Assembly: GCA_949987565.1 (NCBI GenBank)
Contig: OX465115.1
Coordinates: forward strand, 15,251,242 to 15,315,241
Origin: Luidia sarsii
Lineage: Eukaryota > Echinodermata > Asteroidea > Paxillosida > Luidiidae
Length of the DNA: 64,000 nt
Direction: 5' to 3'
Part shown: piece by piece, positions 32,436-45,199 of the stretch
Numbering within the stretch: position 1 is the first letter of the stretch
Layout of the letters: every line of letters begins with the position of its first letter
The notes under the pieces: model-generated
The model's database searches: none
What the model saw: only the letters and a program-made list of their open reading frames with translations
Told to the model about the DNA's origin: nothing
Made by a program: the position numbers and the translations under genes

Positions 32436-32818
32436 CTTGACAGGGGAGGAGTCAATGAAAAAGGGTGTTGTCAATGAAAAAAGGGCGGAGTCAATAAAAA
32501 AGGGGCAGTGTCAAATAAAAAGGGCAGAGTCAATGAAAAAAGGGCGGAGTCAATTAATAAAGGGCGGAGTCAATGAAAAAGGGTGGAGTCAATTTAAAAG
32601 GGGCGGAGTCAATTTGAAAGGGGCGGAGTTGATGAAAAAAGGGCGGAGTCAATGAAAAAGGGTGGAGTCAATTCAATAAGGGCGGAGTCAATTTGAAAGG
32701 GGCGGAGTCAATTTGAAAGGGGCGGAGTTGATGAAAAAAGGGCGGAGTCAATTCAATAAGGGCGGAGTCAATTTTAAAAGGGCGGAGTCAATGAAAAAGG
32801 GCGGGACAATGAAAAATC
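32436..32818. repeat. Approximately 19-20-bp minisatellite upstream of the ACK start
   Basis: Unit AAAGGGCGGAGTCAATGAAA in about 20 imperfect copies, beginning about 45 bp upstream of the kinase start codon. Each unit has a GGGCGG box (GC box), so it could bind Sp1-like factors; that role is speculative. Confidence 0.9.
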
Positions 32819-33599
32819 AGGGCGAGGCAAGGTGGGCCAGGCATGGGCGTGTCAGCCCACCCAGCAGATTGTCATTAGGCCTGAGTCCCCCCCAAAACCC
32901 ACACACTAATCACTGAGAAAGTCTCAAACACTTCCATGGGCAAACTTCATTTTCTTCTTCCCCCCAACACTCTCTACTTTTTGCAGGACGAGTTTCTCCT
33001 TGAAAATGTGTGGTCAAGAGGAGCCATGGTTTGAAGCCACAGCTGCACAGCATGGTGTAGTCTCAAACTGTCCACTTTGAAAGCTAAGCTGCTCTAAGCA
33101 AACCACACACAGAATGAAGACAGACTGAGATTTGTGCTCAGTACACGACCCCACGCAAAAGTTAAAAAACCATTCGCTGACCACTGGACCATGCAACGGT
33201 CCCGCTCCTGTTCCAAGACCATTCTTCCCCTCCCCCCCACTTGGAGAAGAGCTTGGATCCCACTGTCCCAAAAATGGAGTCAAAAGAGAGAGTTGAGAGA
33301 GGAGGAGAGTCTTTATCTGCGGTAATTTGGTCGCCTTGGTGTGCTATTATGCATGGTACAATAGCAGTGGTGTTAAGAAGGCAAGGCAAGGCAGGACAGG
33401 GCAGGGCAGTGCCCTACCGGTAGCTATTTCAAGGTCCCTTCAACAGGCTCCTATTTCCTAACCAATGCCTACTGTGCAGTGTGCAGTACATTGGAGCATG
33501 TATAGACCACACTGTATTGTACCCACTAACAACAACTGATAGAACACTTCCTTCAGAAGTACATGTACAAGTACCGGTACACACATACCTGAATCTGTA

Positions 33600-33900
33600 T
33601 CCTTGTGGAGACATTGCTTTGTTCGCGTGCACTATACAACCGAGTGAGAAACAATGTTTTAAAAATGCTCCCATTTCAACCACATTCACTTTCCTGGGTA
33701 GAAATTTGGACCTTTAATATAACACTACAATTTGCGACAGATTCTCACCAATCACAAATTTCCCGTTTTTGAGTTATTTCCCAAAACCAGTTTCGTTAAA
33801 ACCTTGTGGAGACCTATACACCTTTACAATTTCCCTGTGGAGACCTATTCAACTTGTTATCTTACATTGTACATGTACACACTGTAGGTCTCCCCAAGGC
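33600..33900. mobile_element. MITE with CTTGTGGAGAC terminal inverted repeats, copy 1
   Basis: Begins CCTTGTGGAGAC and ends GTCTCCCCAAGG. It shares about 250 bp with the copy at 62,085-62,380. Confidence 0.7.
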
Positions 33901-34106
33901 ACCAGAATCGCATGCTGTATCATCTATGTACATGTACATGCCTACAGTACATGATGGTACAATTTATCTTGTAGATGTAATGTACATGTCCATACAAAGT
34001 GTAGATCAAGCAACTGGACCACAACAACCGATTGAATGCTTTTTTGTACTTGCACAGTGTACCATAGAGTGCTTATCTTGAACAATGTAAATGTACATGC
34101 ACATGA

Positions 34107-34440
34107 ACAATGTGCGCTGATACTGTAAACATAACAGATTATCTAAGGCATTCTTGGTCCCATGGCACAAACAGTACAAGTACCAATGAGCAACTCAACA
34201 ACATCTCATAGCATTTTCTTTCTTTTGCAGTCAAGCATACACCGGTACATGTACATGCACTGTATACTGTACATGTACGTATGCACATGTACAATGTGCG
34301 CTGATACTGTAAACATAACAGATTATCTAAGGCATTCTTGGTCCCATGGCACAAACAGTACAAGTACAATGTACAAATGAGCAACTCAACAACATCTCAT
34401 ACATGTAGCATTTTCTTTCTTTTGCAGTCAAGCATACCAG
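34107..34440. repeat. Tandem duplication of about 130 bp
   Basis: ACAATGTGCGCTGATACTGT through TTTGCAGTCAAGCATAC occurs at 34,107-34,241 and again at 34,290-34,437, with small TACATG insertions as the main differences. Confidence 0.85.
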
Positions 34441-35422
34441 TACATGTACTGTATACTGTACATGTACATGTACACGTGTACGGGTATGTACAGTAGTGTT
34501 TACTGTTCATATGTACATGTACATGTACCACTGGTATTACCACTTACCAGTACCACTACTAACTAGACACTATTCACTACCGCAAACTTTCTACTGTGTA
34601 TACATGTACATGTACACGTAAGTACATGTACAGTTAGTGTGCACTGTACATGTACATTACATACTGATATTTATACATCTTGTACACTGTACGTGTAGTT
34701 GTTCGTGTACAATGTAGATACAGTATAGAATTTAGACGTGCCTTAGGGCAACATGTGCATGTACCGTACATGTGCCTTACATGTACCACCGAGTTAATGG
34801 ACCACAACAATGTACATACTGTACATATGTACAGACTTGTGTAGAGCCCTTTGGTACACCATTTTTTTCATCTACATGTACTGTAGCAACCAGACAAACA
34901 GATACACTGCACAGTACTGTGTCATGTACATGTAGATTGCTGTTAGTGTTATGTCCAATACAAACCACAGACATGCCTTAATACATGTACACAGACATGT
35001 ACATGTACATGTACCAGTACATGTACTGTACATGGACATGACTGTGCACTAGCTTTTCCCTACAACACAGATCATGGAACAGATAAAGCAATTCCATGTG
35101 CAGTAAAGTCGCCTGTCAAAACTGTAGACAAAGCAGACATGTATTGGTACATGTACATGTACATGTACATGTACATGTACATGTACATGTACATGTACAT
35201 GTACACGTATGTGTTCATGCTACATGTACATGTACGTGTGGTACATGACACGTGTACATGTACATGTACAACCTGTATTTACATGTACACAATGTATGTA
35301 AAAGCTATTGTGAATGTGAACCACAGATAAAGTGCTTTCTTGTGCAGTACACTAGTAGCTTTAGAGAGACTGTACCACAGATAGCCATTGGTACAACCAT
35401 ATAGCACTCTATAGATGGTACA

Positions 35423-35488
35423 ACCAAGGAGGTATTAGGCGAGCCTAATACCTCCTTGGTACAACCATGGAGGTAGACCCTCCATGGT
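35423..35488. other. Two adjacent perfect hairpins
   Basis: ACCAAGGAGGTATTAGGC, a GA loop, then its exact complement (35423-35460). It is followed by ACCATGGAGG, a five-base spacer and its complement (35464-35488). Confidence 0.85.
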
Positions 35489-35834
35489 ACAACAAGCACC
35501 ACACACAGACCAGTGCCACACTGCACTATTTTTGTGTTCTGAAGGAAAGGAAAACATTGTAGTGTTGACGTATCGGCGGTGATTTAGAAAGCTCAGCTAC
35601 ATACATGTACTAGTCCCTGAAAAGAAGACTTTCTATTGACAACTGTGCACCCCACAGACCCTGCAGTGTTCAAAATACTTACCGGTACATGTAAAGAAAC
35701 ATGTATACAGTACATTGTACATGTACATGTACGTGTACAATGCACTGTGAGGTAATGCACAGTTGTACATTATACATGTCCATGTACATGTACATATCGC
35801 TACATGTACATGTATAGGTAGGGTACGTGCATGT

Positions 35835-36075
35835 ACAGGTGTACCATACATGTACAGGTGTACTACATGTACATGTACATGCATGTACACCATGTACATG
35901 AACAGGTACCTTTGTAGGGTACGTGCTGCACGTGCATGTACAGGTGTATCATGTACATGTACATGTACAGGTGTATCATGTACATGTACAGGTGTACCAT
36001 TTACATGTACAGGTGTACGATGTACATGTACAGGTGTACCATTTACATGTACAGGTGTACCATGTACATGTACAA
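35835..36075. repeat. TACAGGTGTACCATG tandem repeat
   Basis: Units of about 24 bp (ATGTACAGGTGTACCATTTAC-like) within the TACATG domain. Confidence 0.8.
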
Positions 36076-38350
36076 TACATTAGCATAGGAAGGCAAAAAT
36101 CTAGTCTTCCAGATCTAAACACGAAACATTACACCATTAATGCATTAGCTGTCTGTCCCAATGTACATGTACAACTGTACATGTACATGTACCTGTGCAT
36201 GTGTGTGGCACTTTGTACACTACATGGCACTCATTGCACAAATTGCCTGAGTGGGGAATTTCCACGACCTGTTTTCCCATGATAATGACGCCAGATCTGG
36301 GCCAGGTTGGACTTGAGGCATTTTTCGCACATGGATACAGTTGTACCATTCCTCCATGGTTGTACCTACCGTACATGTATGTGTACAAAATGTATGGTGC
36401 ACACATACTGTACATGTACATGTACATGTACATGAACAGTTTACGTATACAACACATGTACATGTACTTGTACATTGTATACCGGTTTATATTGTACACA
36501 TGTACAGTACAAGTCGCTCCCCGCAAACTGCTTTAGTCTGTAAGTGTAAGCATCTCTCCCTGCCACCCTCTCTCTCTCCCTCTTTCTTTCCCCTCTCTCC
36601 CTTCCTCTATCTCTCCCAGCCACCCTGCCCGTCCATTTCTGAATCTACACCAACAATACCATGACCCCACTGTCATTCCCAAGGTTCCTATTAGTAGACT
36701 GTCCCAGTGCACCCACCATTGGGGAGTCAGGGGAGCAACATGCCCTATGGGAATCTATGGGAAGGGCCGCACGGGACAGACTGAAATGAAAACCGCTTCA
36801 CCGTTGTAGACCTGAACATTGACTCCGTTGGTTTTCTTTTCTCTTTTTTTCTTCACTCGAACCGGGCGGGGACTCAATGAGCTTAAGACTGGGGAAAAAT
36901 AAAACTGGCAGGATGCTTATCAAATCTAGGGGTCAGAGTGTCGTATGATGATGATGTTGATGGAGTCCACTGTGGGTACGGGACTGATGAGCAGGCAGAC
37001 AAGTCATTCGCCGAGGTGGGTCCTCCTGTGAGAATGAAAGACCAATTTTTTGAGGCACATCGACGGCCACAGATGCTGCAAAGGAAGCAATCTATAGAAG
37101 CAGAGCACTGGTTTCTTTATCTCTCCCTATCTCCCTCCCTTCCTATCTCCCTCTATGCCCTTTCTCTCTTCTTTCTCCCTGCCTCCCTCTCTCCCTGCCT
37201 CCTTTTTTTGGGGGGGGGGCTTTCAACAAATGTCAAAATCAAATCTTCAGCGCCATTTCTTTAATCAGCTGCCAACATCAGTGACTGAGTTTTTTTTTCT
37301 TGACTGAAAACAGGATTGACTCTCCCACACCTTGTCGCTGGCAATCCAGACAGTGCCAAATCAGAACCAGAGAATGGAAACCTTTAAAACAAACCCTTAC
37401 TCCTAAATCACTCTGACAAGATTAAGAGGGTTCTGGCAAAAGGGGGAAGGGGGAAGGGGAAAGGGAGAAACTGGCAAGGGGGGGTTAGAGAGGTGAAAGG
37501 GGGAGGGGTGAGCATTTCACCTCCCTGTCATTGAATTTGTGTTTATTTGAAAGGTTCCAATTGAGATGTTCAAGGTGTAAGCCGACATTTCCATGTGATG
37601 GATACAAGGTGTTAGCCTACATGTACATGTGTCCATGTAATTGTAAATTGTAATGTGCCATGGAAGACGTGTTAACCTACATGTACATATACACTGTACA
37701 CTACAGTGTTGCAATACATGTACTGTATACAGGTACATGTACATGTACATGTACACATGTAGGCCTACATGTGAAACAGTGCAAATACTGTAGGGCCTAC
37801 ATGTACTGTATGTGCACTGTACACGGCATTACATTTACACACATGTACATGTACAGTACAGTATGTCTGTATGCTTTACACATGTACAATGTACATGTAC
37901 ATGTATACTACATGTACAGTGTAGTATACAATGTACATCGGTACATATACATGTAGGCCTATAATGAGCATCTATAGGCTACATGTACATGTACATGTAC
38001 ATGTACATGTACAGTGTACAATGTACAGTACATACATGTACGGCACAAGTACATGTAAATGTATACTGGTAGTGGTACATGCATGTACTTTTGCATAATT
38101 TGTCTACAAATATACATGTATATGTACATGTACAATGTACATGTACACATGCACATGTACAGGTATGTAAACTGAACAAGGTGTGAGAAAGTCTCCTATG
38201 TACATGTACTACATGTACATGCACTGTACATGCACGTCATATGCACCAGCCTTCCCTAGTCTTAGTAATGGGACCCTTGTTTGGGTAGTTGAGCAATTCC
38301 TCTCCCCAGCCCCGCCCCAGTTGCCTCAGTCTGCCCAGACTACATGTACA

Positions 38351-38536
38351 TGGAGAGGACTGAGGCCAGACTACAGGGAGAGGACTGAGGCCAGACTACA
38401 GGGAGAGGACTGAGGCCAGACTACAGGGAGAGGTCTGGGCCCAGACTACAGGGAGAGGTCTGGGCCCAGACTACAGGGAGAGGTCTGGGCCCAGACTACA
38501 GGGAGAGGTCTGGGCCCAGACTACAGGGAGAGGCCT
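38351..38536. repeat. 25-bp minisatellite, about 7 copies
   Basis: Unit GGAGAGGTCTGGGCCCAGAC plus TACAG; the first copies read GACTGAGGCCAG instead of GTCTGGGCCCAG. Confidence 0.95.
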
Positions 38537-38869
38537 GCCAGTCCACGACACTTGAACCCTTGCAGAGGCTCACAGTGGCCCACTCAGGTCTGTTTATCTA
38601 AACTTTCTAATCTGCCAACCCACAGGAGCCCTGCCACTGTGCGCTGGACCCATTTCTATTCTAATGCAGAAGGGTGGCTGGCTCCCTATGGATTTAAATG
38701 AGGCCTGTACTTCCTCCATGGTCTATCTCATAGTCTGGCTATGCCGTTTGTATGCACATGTTCATCTACATGTACATGTACGCCTACATGTACATGTACG
38801 CCTACATGTACATGTATGTATTTGTGAAAGATACATGTAGGTTACAATGTTGTTCAATGCTCGTATCTG

Positions 38870-39048
38870 CTCGACATGATACTGATAAACACCGAGTGCT
38901 CGGTGCTTTGCCCGATGCCTGATGAAACATTTTCAGGCAGCCCGGGCGGGATTCAAACACGTGACTCCCCCTTTCAAGTACGGACGTCTTAACCACTTGA
39001 CCACCAAGCTTGTCGAGGTCATGTGGTGGATTCGAATAATGTCCAACA
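38870..39048 (-). mobile_element. tRNA-like SINE, second copy
   Basis: Matches the interior of 7,506-7,715 (CAGGCAGCCCGGGCGGGATT ... TTAACCACTTGACCACC ... GTCGAGGTCATGTGG) but lacks clear terminal inverted repeats. Confidence 0.6.
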
Positions 39049-39054
39049 AATTTT

Positions 39055-39450
39055 GGGGCCTGTTGTCCTCTGTTGGGTTCAGCAGTGTACAGTACTAAAA
39101 AACTGTGTTGGAGATTGTTGGGGTCAGCAATAAAATGAAGATAGTCAAACAAATCTACAGAAAAGCCCAAAAACAAAGAAAAGGCCCAAGAGAAAAGGCT
39201 CAAAATAAAAGTCACAAAAGAAAAGTCCCCCCCAAAAAAGGCCTAACAATTGTCTGTTACTTGAGTGTTGGGATCAACACTGTACAATACAGTTGGATTT
39301 TGTTGGGCCTGGCATTGTATGCAAAGTTACTGCAATATTACCATCATTGCAGGACCCTGCTGAACCCAACAGTATCCACTGTTTGATACTGTTGGGATCA
39401 GCAGGCTTCATACTTTCATGCTTGTTGGATACTGTTGGGATCAGCAGAAT
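39055..39450. repeat. Scattered TGTTGGGATCAGCAG repeats with hairpin
   Basis: At least six related words. CTGCTGAACCCAACAGTATC (39357-39376) and GATACTGTTGGGATCAGCAG (39385-39404) form a 20-bp-arm hairpin with one mismatch. Confidence 0.7.
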
Positions 39451-39894
39451 AGAGTTAGGCCAACCGTGAGGGGGATAGGGTTAACAACAAAACATCCCAC
39501 ACCGAGATTTCGCAGAAAATGATTCATGCCTGGTCTGACTGCAGCTCCTGGAGAGCAACCAAGTCCCAGCCGACGAAATCAAATTGGGAACGCGATGGAT
39601 CGGGGGCAACCAATTTCCTAAGAGTGTCCCCGGGGGAGGAAGAAACGGTTCACTTGGATGCAGATCGCAAAACTCCACCCAAGAAAGGAAACCGTGCGCC
39701 TAAGCATGCACTTGCACTTCCTGGATGCAAAAAAAGGAAAACCAAACCGGAAAAGAATACAGGATTTCCTAATCCCATTACACATCTGAACAATTTCCTC
39801 CACACTAGTCCTGTTTACAAATGCAGACATACGCACATAGCTTAACATGAATCCAGTGTGTACTTACTAGCCGAAATGACAAATAACTTTGTTT

Positions 39895-40035
39895 GTATAC
39901 AAACCTTTGCCTTTGAGAAAACTCCTGCTAGGATCAAAACATCAGGCCCTCTAAGTCTAACTTTCGAGATTTATGTATTCCAGGTCATTTTAGTCAGTGG
40001 GCAGTTTACAACCGTTTTTGTATTTACTTCTTGTA
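39895..40035 (+). mobile_element. Single hammerhead-like arm with tail block
   Basis: CTCCTGCTAGGATCAAAACA then CAGGCCCTCTAAG and, after about 35 bp, CATTTTAGTCAGTGGGCAGT. Confidence 0.6.
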
Positions 40036-40589
40036 TGTATACAGTGTAACGTATCTCAGCAACCATTCACAAATTATTTCAAGGCTTCACTGTGGTCAGT
40101 GATCAAGGCAATGACCTGCTTGGGTCAAATTCAGCGGAAGCCATGAGGCTGAATGATGATTTTCCATTATTTTCCAGCCAGTAATTGTTACTATAATTTC
40201 TAGTTTATTTGAAGTCCTGAGACTGGCTTTAATTTTAAAAAACAGCTCCCAGAAGAACATTAAAATTGACCCCAAAAATTACAAGCATGAAAAAAAAAAA
40301 ATACTATTGGAAATTAACAAAAAATGTAAATTAGGCCTACTATTGGAAATTCACAACAAATTTAAATAAAAAAGAATGCAGGAAATTAACCTTTACAAGG
40401 TTGTGAATTAAGAGGGCCACTTTTTGGACTGGCCTGTTACATTTAAAATGCAAGTCTGTTGGCTAGGCTGACTTGTTGAAGGTCAAACACTGTATACAGA
40501 TAGCAACATATCAATATTTTGGTAAGACATTTTCTCTTCTGTTCACAAACTGGAGCCAACAGTCTGACAACAAAACTACCGAAGTGTAC

Positions 40590-41480
40590 ATTGTACGTGT
40601 ACGTGTGCAAGGCCACTTTAACGTTCCTCCTACACAGGTAGCGAGGAAAATCACGGCCTTCATCTTGTCTAGTCTACCCCCAATGCAAATATGCAGACTG
40701 AAAAGGGGAGAGGGGGAAACAGAAATGGCATTGAGCCATTTATAAAATAGACCTGGTGGCTTTCTCAGGTTAGCTTTTGTGCACTTGAGCACAACACTCC
40801 CCGCCCTGTCTACTGTCTACTATGTGTGTAGCATGCTATACTCATAGTAGTCCCTATCGTACACAAAGCGCTGGGGTACTATGAACTAGGGTAAGGTACA
40901 CTGTAAATACATTTTGTGTGTTTTGTACAGTATACCATGGTGTACATGTACAATGTACTGTACATGTACATGTACAATGTACTGTACATGTACATGTACA
41001 GTGTACAGTATGTACATGTAAAGTAAACACGTGTGTTTATGGTACAAGCCTTCCAAAAATACCACAGCCGTGTGTTTTGCCAAGTGTATATTATTAGCCT
41101 AAGGGGTAATGTAACAGTAGATAATGTTATATAATCACATTGGATAAAAATAAGGTCACCATTGTACTGCATGGGTACCGGTACATGTGCATGAACACAG
41201 GTACCGGTACTGTGTAAAACATTGTACATGTACAGTACATTGATGTACATGTGTACATGTACAATGTATAAGTCCTTTCGCGATTTTTTTTTTGCGAAAA
41301 TGTTTTCACGAGGCATGCACGATTTAGAAATTGTTGTACATGGACATGTGCATGTACATGTATGTAGTTTATGTACATGTACAACTAATGTACATGTTCG
41401 TATATGTACCGGTATGTACAAACATGCACGTATGAATATTTCAGTACAGGTAGCTACCGGTAACTATTACATGTACATGT
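40590..41480. repeat. TACATG simple-sequence domain
   Basis: ACATGTACATGT and ACCGGTAC words with unique sequence between. Confidence 0.85.
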
Positions 41481-42776
41481 CCTTCTTGTCTGCCTGTCAA
41501 GATTCCCCTTAAGCTCTCATCACTCAATCGGTCAGTTGTACATCAACATTTCCTCACGGCCTGTTAATTGCCATTCTTCTAATTACACATAGATTACTGT
41601 CCGCCCACACATAAGGGGATGGCTCTCCACCTACAAGCGTCGCATTCCTGCGTCGGCACTCAGCATTGCACGGCTGTGCATGACCAATCGGCAAATGAAC
41701 AAGAATGAGTGTGTAGTGTACGCCTGGACCCTAGTTGCCGTCTCCGACTCTCCGTAGAGTCGAATGTTTACGGAAGGCTTCTTTAGAACCATTGGGGGTT
41801 TGGGCAAATTGCGGAGCAATGGGTAATGGCTCACAGACTTAATAGGATGTAATTCATGCACGTGCTTGCAGTCTGGCTGTGGCAGAATTAGAATCATCAG
41901 CTATGCGTGTGCACGCGCACGTACACACATACAGGCAGCCCATACTTTGTGTGGACTTTTTAACATATATAGGTCCCATGATGTGCACTGTGTGGACAAT
42001 TTCTGTTTTGCACAACAATTCATTGCTTGTGTGGACCTTTGAAAATCCACATACTGTACATTTTGTGGACATTACAGTCTTAAAGTTATGGGAGTCCACA
42101 CAAATAAAACAAAGCCGACACACTGGAGCTACAGTAGAGATTTTCTTCAAAGGCTGTCTGTGTGTGACTGTGTGTATACGTACATGTACATTTACAATGA
42201 TTGTACATTGCATTAGTGGTAAATTTGTTCATTTTTCAAAGTGTTTGAAACTCACAAAATGTCTACACGTTTAGCGGATAGAAAGTACATGTAGCATATA
42301 ATTTATGACGTATACGATGCGCTAAGCGTAACCGTTCGCTTGCAAAGGCTCTCTGATAATATACATGAACTGTTCAGCCTTCGGCAACCTGTCCCTAACA
42401 GAACGTGCATGTGCACATGTATACACACTCACTAACCCTGTCAAATTCCAATGCAATTCACTATGAGTATGTGCAATACTGTAGTGTACACATGTAGGTC
42501 TGCCGTTTGACATTAACATTACGGTCAGGGACTCAGGGACCTACCGGTACTGTACTGTACAGTGTACATTACATTGTACAGTATGTACAATACATGTACA
42601 CACTGTACTATAGTATAAGCACCTGGGGTCGATTTCACCAAACTCGTCGCAACTTAAGATCAATCGCAAGGCGATTAGCGACACACAGAAACCATACGGC
42701 CTACATGTATCACAACTTACGATGGGTTATCCATCGTCAGTTGAGTTACGATGCATCATAAGGCTTTGTGAAATCC

Positions 42777-42880
42777 AGCCCTGGTGCCCTAATGTACATT
42801 TGAAGTTGGCTATGGCTCAAAATAACACACAAACCAATGGGGGTTGGCTGCAGCTTCTAGCCAGTGGCTTACAGCTCCAC
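42777..42880. repeat. Diverged direct repeat, copy 1 (left of hAT element)
   Basis: TTTGAAGTTGGCTATGGCTC through GGCTTACAGCTCCAC matches 44,203-44,290 closely. Confidence 0.75.
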
Positions 42881-42903
42881 ATACATGTGTACATACATGT
42901 AGG

Positions 42904-44092
42904 CAGTGTTATAGCTAGGGTATTTTTAGTGGTGGTTCAAATTTCACCAACAAGAAGTCGCTCTCGTGAACGAAGCCTCACGATTAGCGACTGCGGTCAA
43001 AATGATAGCAACAAAACTTGTATTACATGTACTGTTAAATTAAATTAATTAATCACATAAAAATGATTAATTAATTAATCAAATTAACTTTACTGCAAGT
43101 TTTGTTGTTAGTCATGTACAGTGTATAAATAATTTATTAACAAGTAAACTGAACAACAAAACTTGAAGAATAATGTACATGTTTAAATTGACTGTGTGTG
43201 CACTCGGTACATGTGGAATGATTAGTAGACTTTCGCCAGCCCTTACATTTGTTTTCTAACAAATAAACTAATGTTTATTACAGTTATACTAGCGATGTTT
43301 CAAGTATCGCGGTCAACTAAAGTGTATTTTCCAAAATTCTGGAAAATTTGAGAAGGATTTCAAATTTTCATTCATTTCTTGAGATATCGGAAGTTGAAAT
43401 CTTTAAAATCGCTCCGTGCGGCCGCGGTAGATCGAGCCAAAATGACGGAGAAAAAAAGAGAGTCAAACTAGCGTTTTTCGACCGCCGTCCAAATTTGTCA
43501 ATTTTACCCTCAACTTGAAGCCTGTATTCTCTGATTTTTATTCATACATTTTGTACCACTATCAAAATTCATAACGAAGGGAATAATATTAAACTACGCG
43601 GAAACAACATTCGGAGACAAACGATGAAAGTAGCGTATTTTAGTTATGACCGATTTCCATTCGCAACGTTACCGAGGTTGGCAAGTCTAGGTGTGGTTTC
43701 CGCCTCTAGGTAAAGCCATAGCAACACTACAGGAGCAGTAGGGCCGAAACCAGCCTACGCGCGGCACATGTGACATGACACAACACGTCTTTGCACACAC
43801 TGTATACTGCACAGTGCACGTGCACAGCGGCCACATGGCTGCATACGCATTACGACTACGATCACGCTGCGCTACTCAAGCCTGATCGGAACTTCCAGAA
43901 CAAGTATTAGCGAGACGGTTACGCTACAAAAAAGTACAATTTATTTTACTACCGAAACCAAATAAAGATTGGGGTAATAATGGGGTGAACATAGTGCCGG
44001 TCGGAAGCATTGTTTTTCACCAGGAGTGGTGGACGGAAATTATCCGTGGTGGTCGGCCCCGTCCACCGCCGACCAGCGTAGCTATAACACTG
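42904..44092. mobile_element. hAT-like nonautonomous DNA transposon, 1,189 bp
   Basis: The ends CAGTGTTATAGCTA are exact inverted copies (14 bp). CATGTAGG is duplicated immediately outside both ends (42896-42903 and 44093-44100), the 8-bp target duplication typical of hAT elements. No transposase ORF is visible in the interior. Confidence 0.9.
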
Positions 44093-44202
44093 CATGTAGG
44101 TGCAATATACAGTAAAGCCATAGCCAATGGATTTAGACAAGGTCTATCCTATCATTCATGATTCCACTGCCAGACCAAATCACTCGACCTGACCTCCCTT
44201 CC

Positions 44203-44300
44203 ATTTGAAGTTGGCTATGGCTCAAAATAACACACAAACCAATGGGGATTGGCTGCAGCCGCTGGCCAATGGCTTCCAGCTCCACCTGTGTGCAATCTTA
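44203..44300. repeat. Diverged direct repeat, copy 2 (right of hAT element)
   Basis: TTTGAAGTTGGCTATGGCTC through GGCTTCCAGCTCCAC. A further word (AGCCATAGCCAATGGATT) is repeated at 44,115 and 44,300. Confidence 0.75.
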
Positions 44301-45199
44301 AGCCATAACCAATGGATTCAGACAAGGTCTGTCATTCACGCCTCCAATGCCAGACCCAATCACTCGACCTGACCTTCCCTGTCCCTGCTGGGCCTGTAAG
44401 GGAAGGTGGGAAGCCTTTTATAAACTCCCCAGTCTCCCTTGGGATTTCCACAGTTCCAACAGGTCCCCACCCTCTGGAAGTTCCTTGGGTACAGGAAAGG
44501 GGGGAGGAGGGGAAGGAGAGGGGTGTGCATTTTTGTCTGGCCCTGTCCAGCCAATGTTAGCCTCTAGCCAGACTCAAATATCAAGAGGCTCAAGTTGAAC
44601 CCATTTAGGGATCACCCCAACAAACACAAACACAGGAATTAATATTTACTTTTAGAGTAGGATTTGAACCAAAAAAGGCCCAGTAATAGATAGCACTAAA
44701 TACACTGCACATGCAGCAGGACTAGTTCCCAATGTTCTCTCATTAAGCACAGCGCAGTCTGAATATAGAAACACTAACCCTTCCTGGCAGCACAACAGGG
44801 CGTGCTGACTATTGAGACGCTCCCTGTGCAGGATGGAATATATGCCCGCTACTCAAATAAATCAATATCGGGGTAGACGGGACGGAAGTCTTTCCTCTTT
44901 TTTTTTTTTCGTTGCTAAGCTGGGCCGCCAAAAGAGGAACCAAATTAGTCTGGAATTGCACAACGGAGGCACGTTTTCCTTTTGGTGTGTGGAGATTTAT
45001 CAAATTCTTCAACCGGACCGTCTAGTCTAACAGAATGCATGACCATGCAATTATCCCCACCCGGCACACTGATGTCAGGACCGAGAGAAATGAAATACCC
45101 GCCACGTATACTATGAAGTAATTAGGTTAATCTTCACCGACTGCCTCTCAGTCAAAGTAATCTCTTTTCAGCCTGCACAGGCTTTTAATCAAAATGGAT

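Larger units (their letters stand above)
33500..38240. repeat. Large domain rich in TACATG palindromic simple sequence
   Basis: Numerous ACATGTACATGT runs (longest near 35,140-35,250 and 37,978-38,015), mixed with TACAGTGTAC and ACCGGTAC variants and short unique segments. All ORFs here (MYMYMY or VHVHVH) are artefacts of the repeat. Confidence 0.9.
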
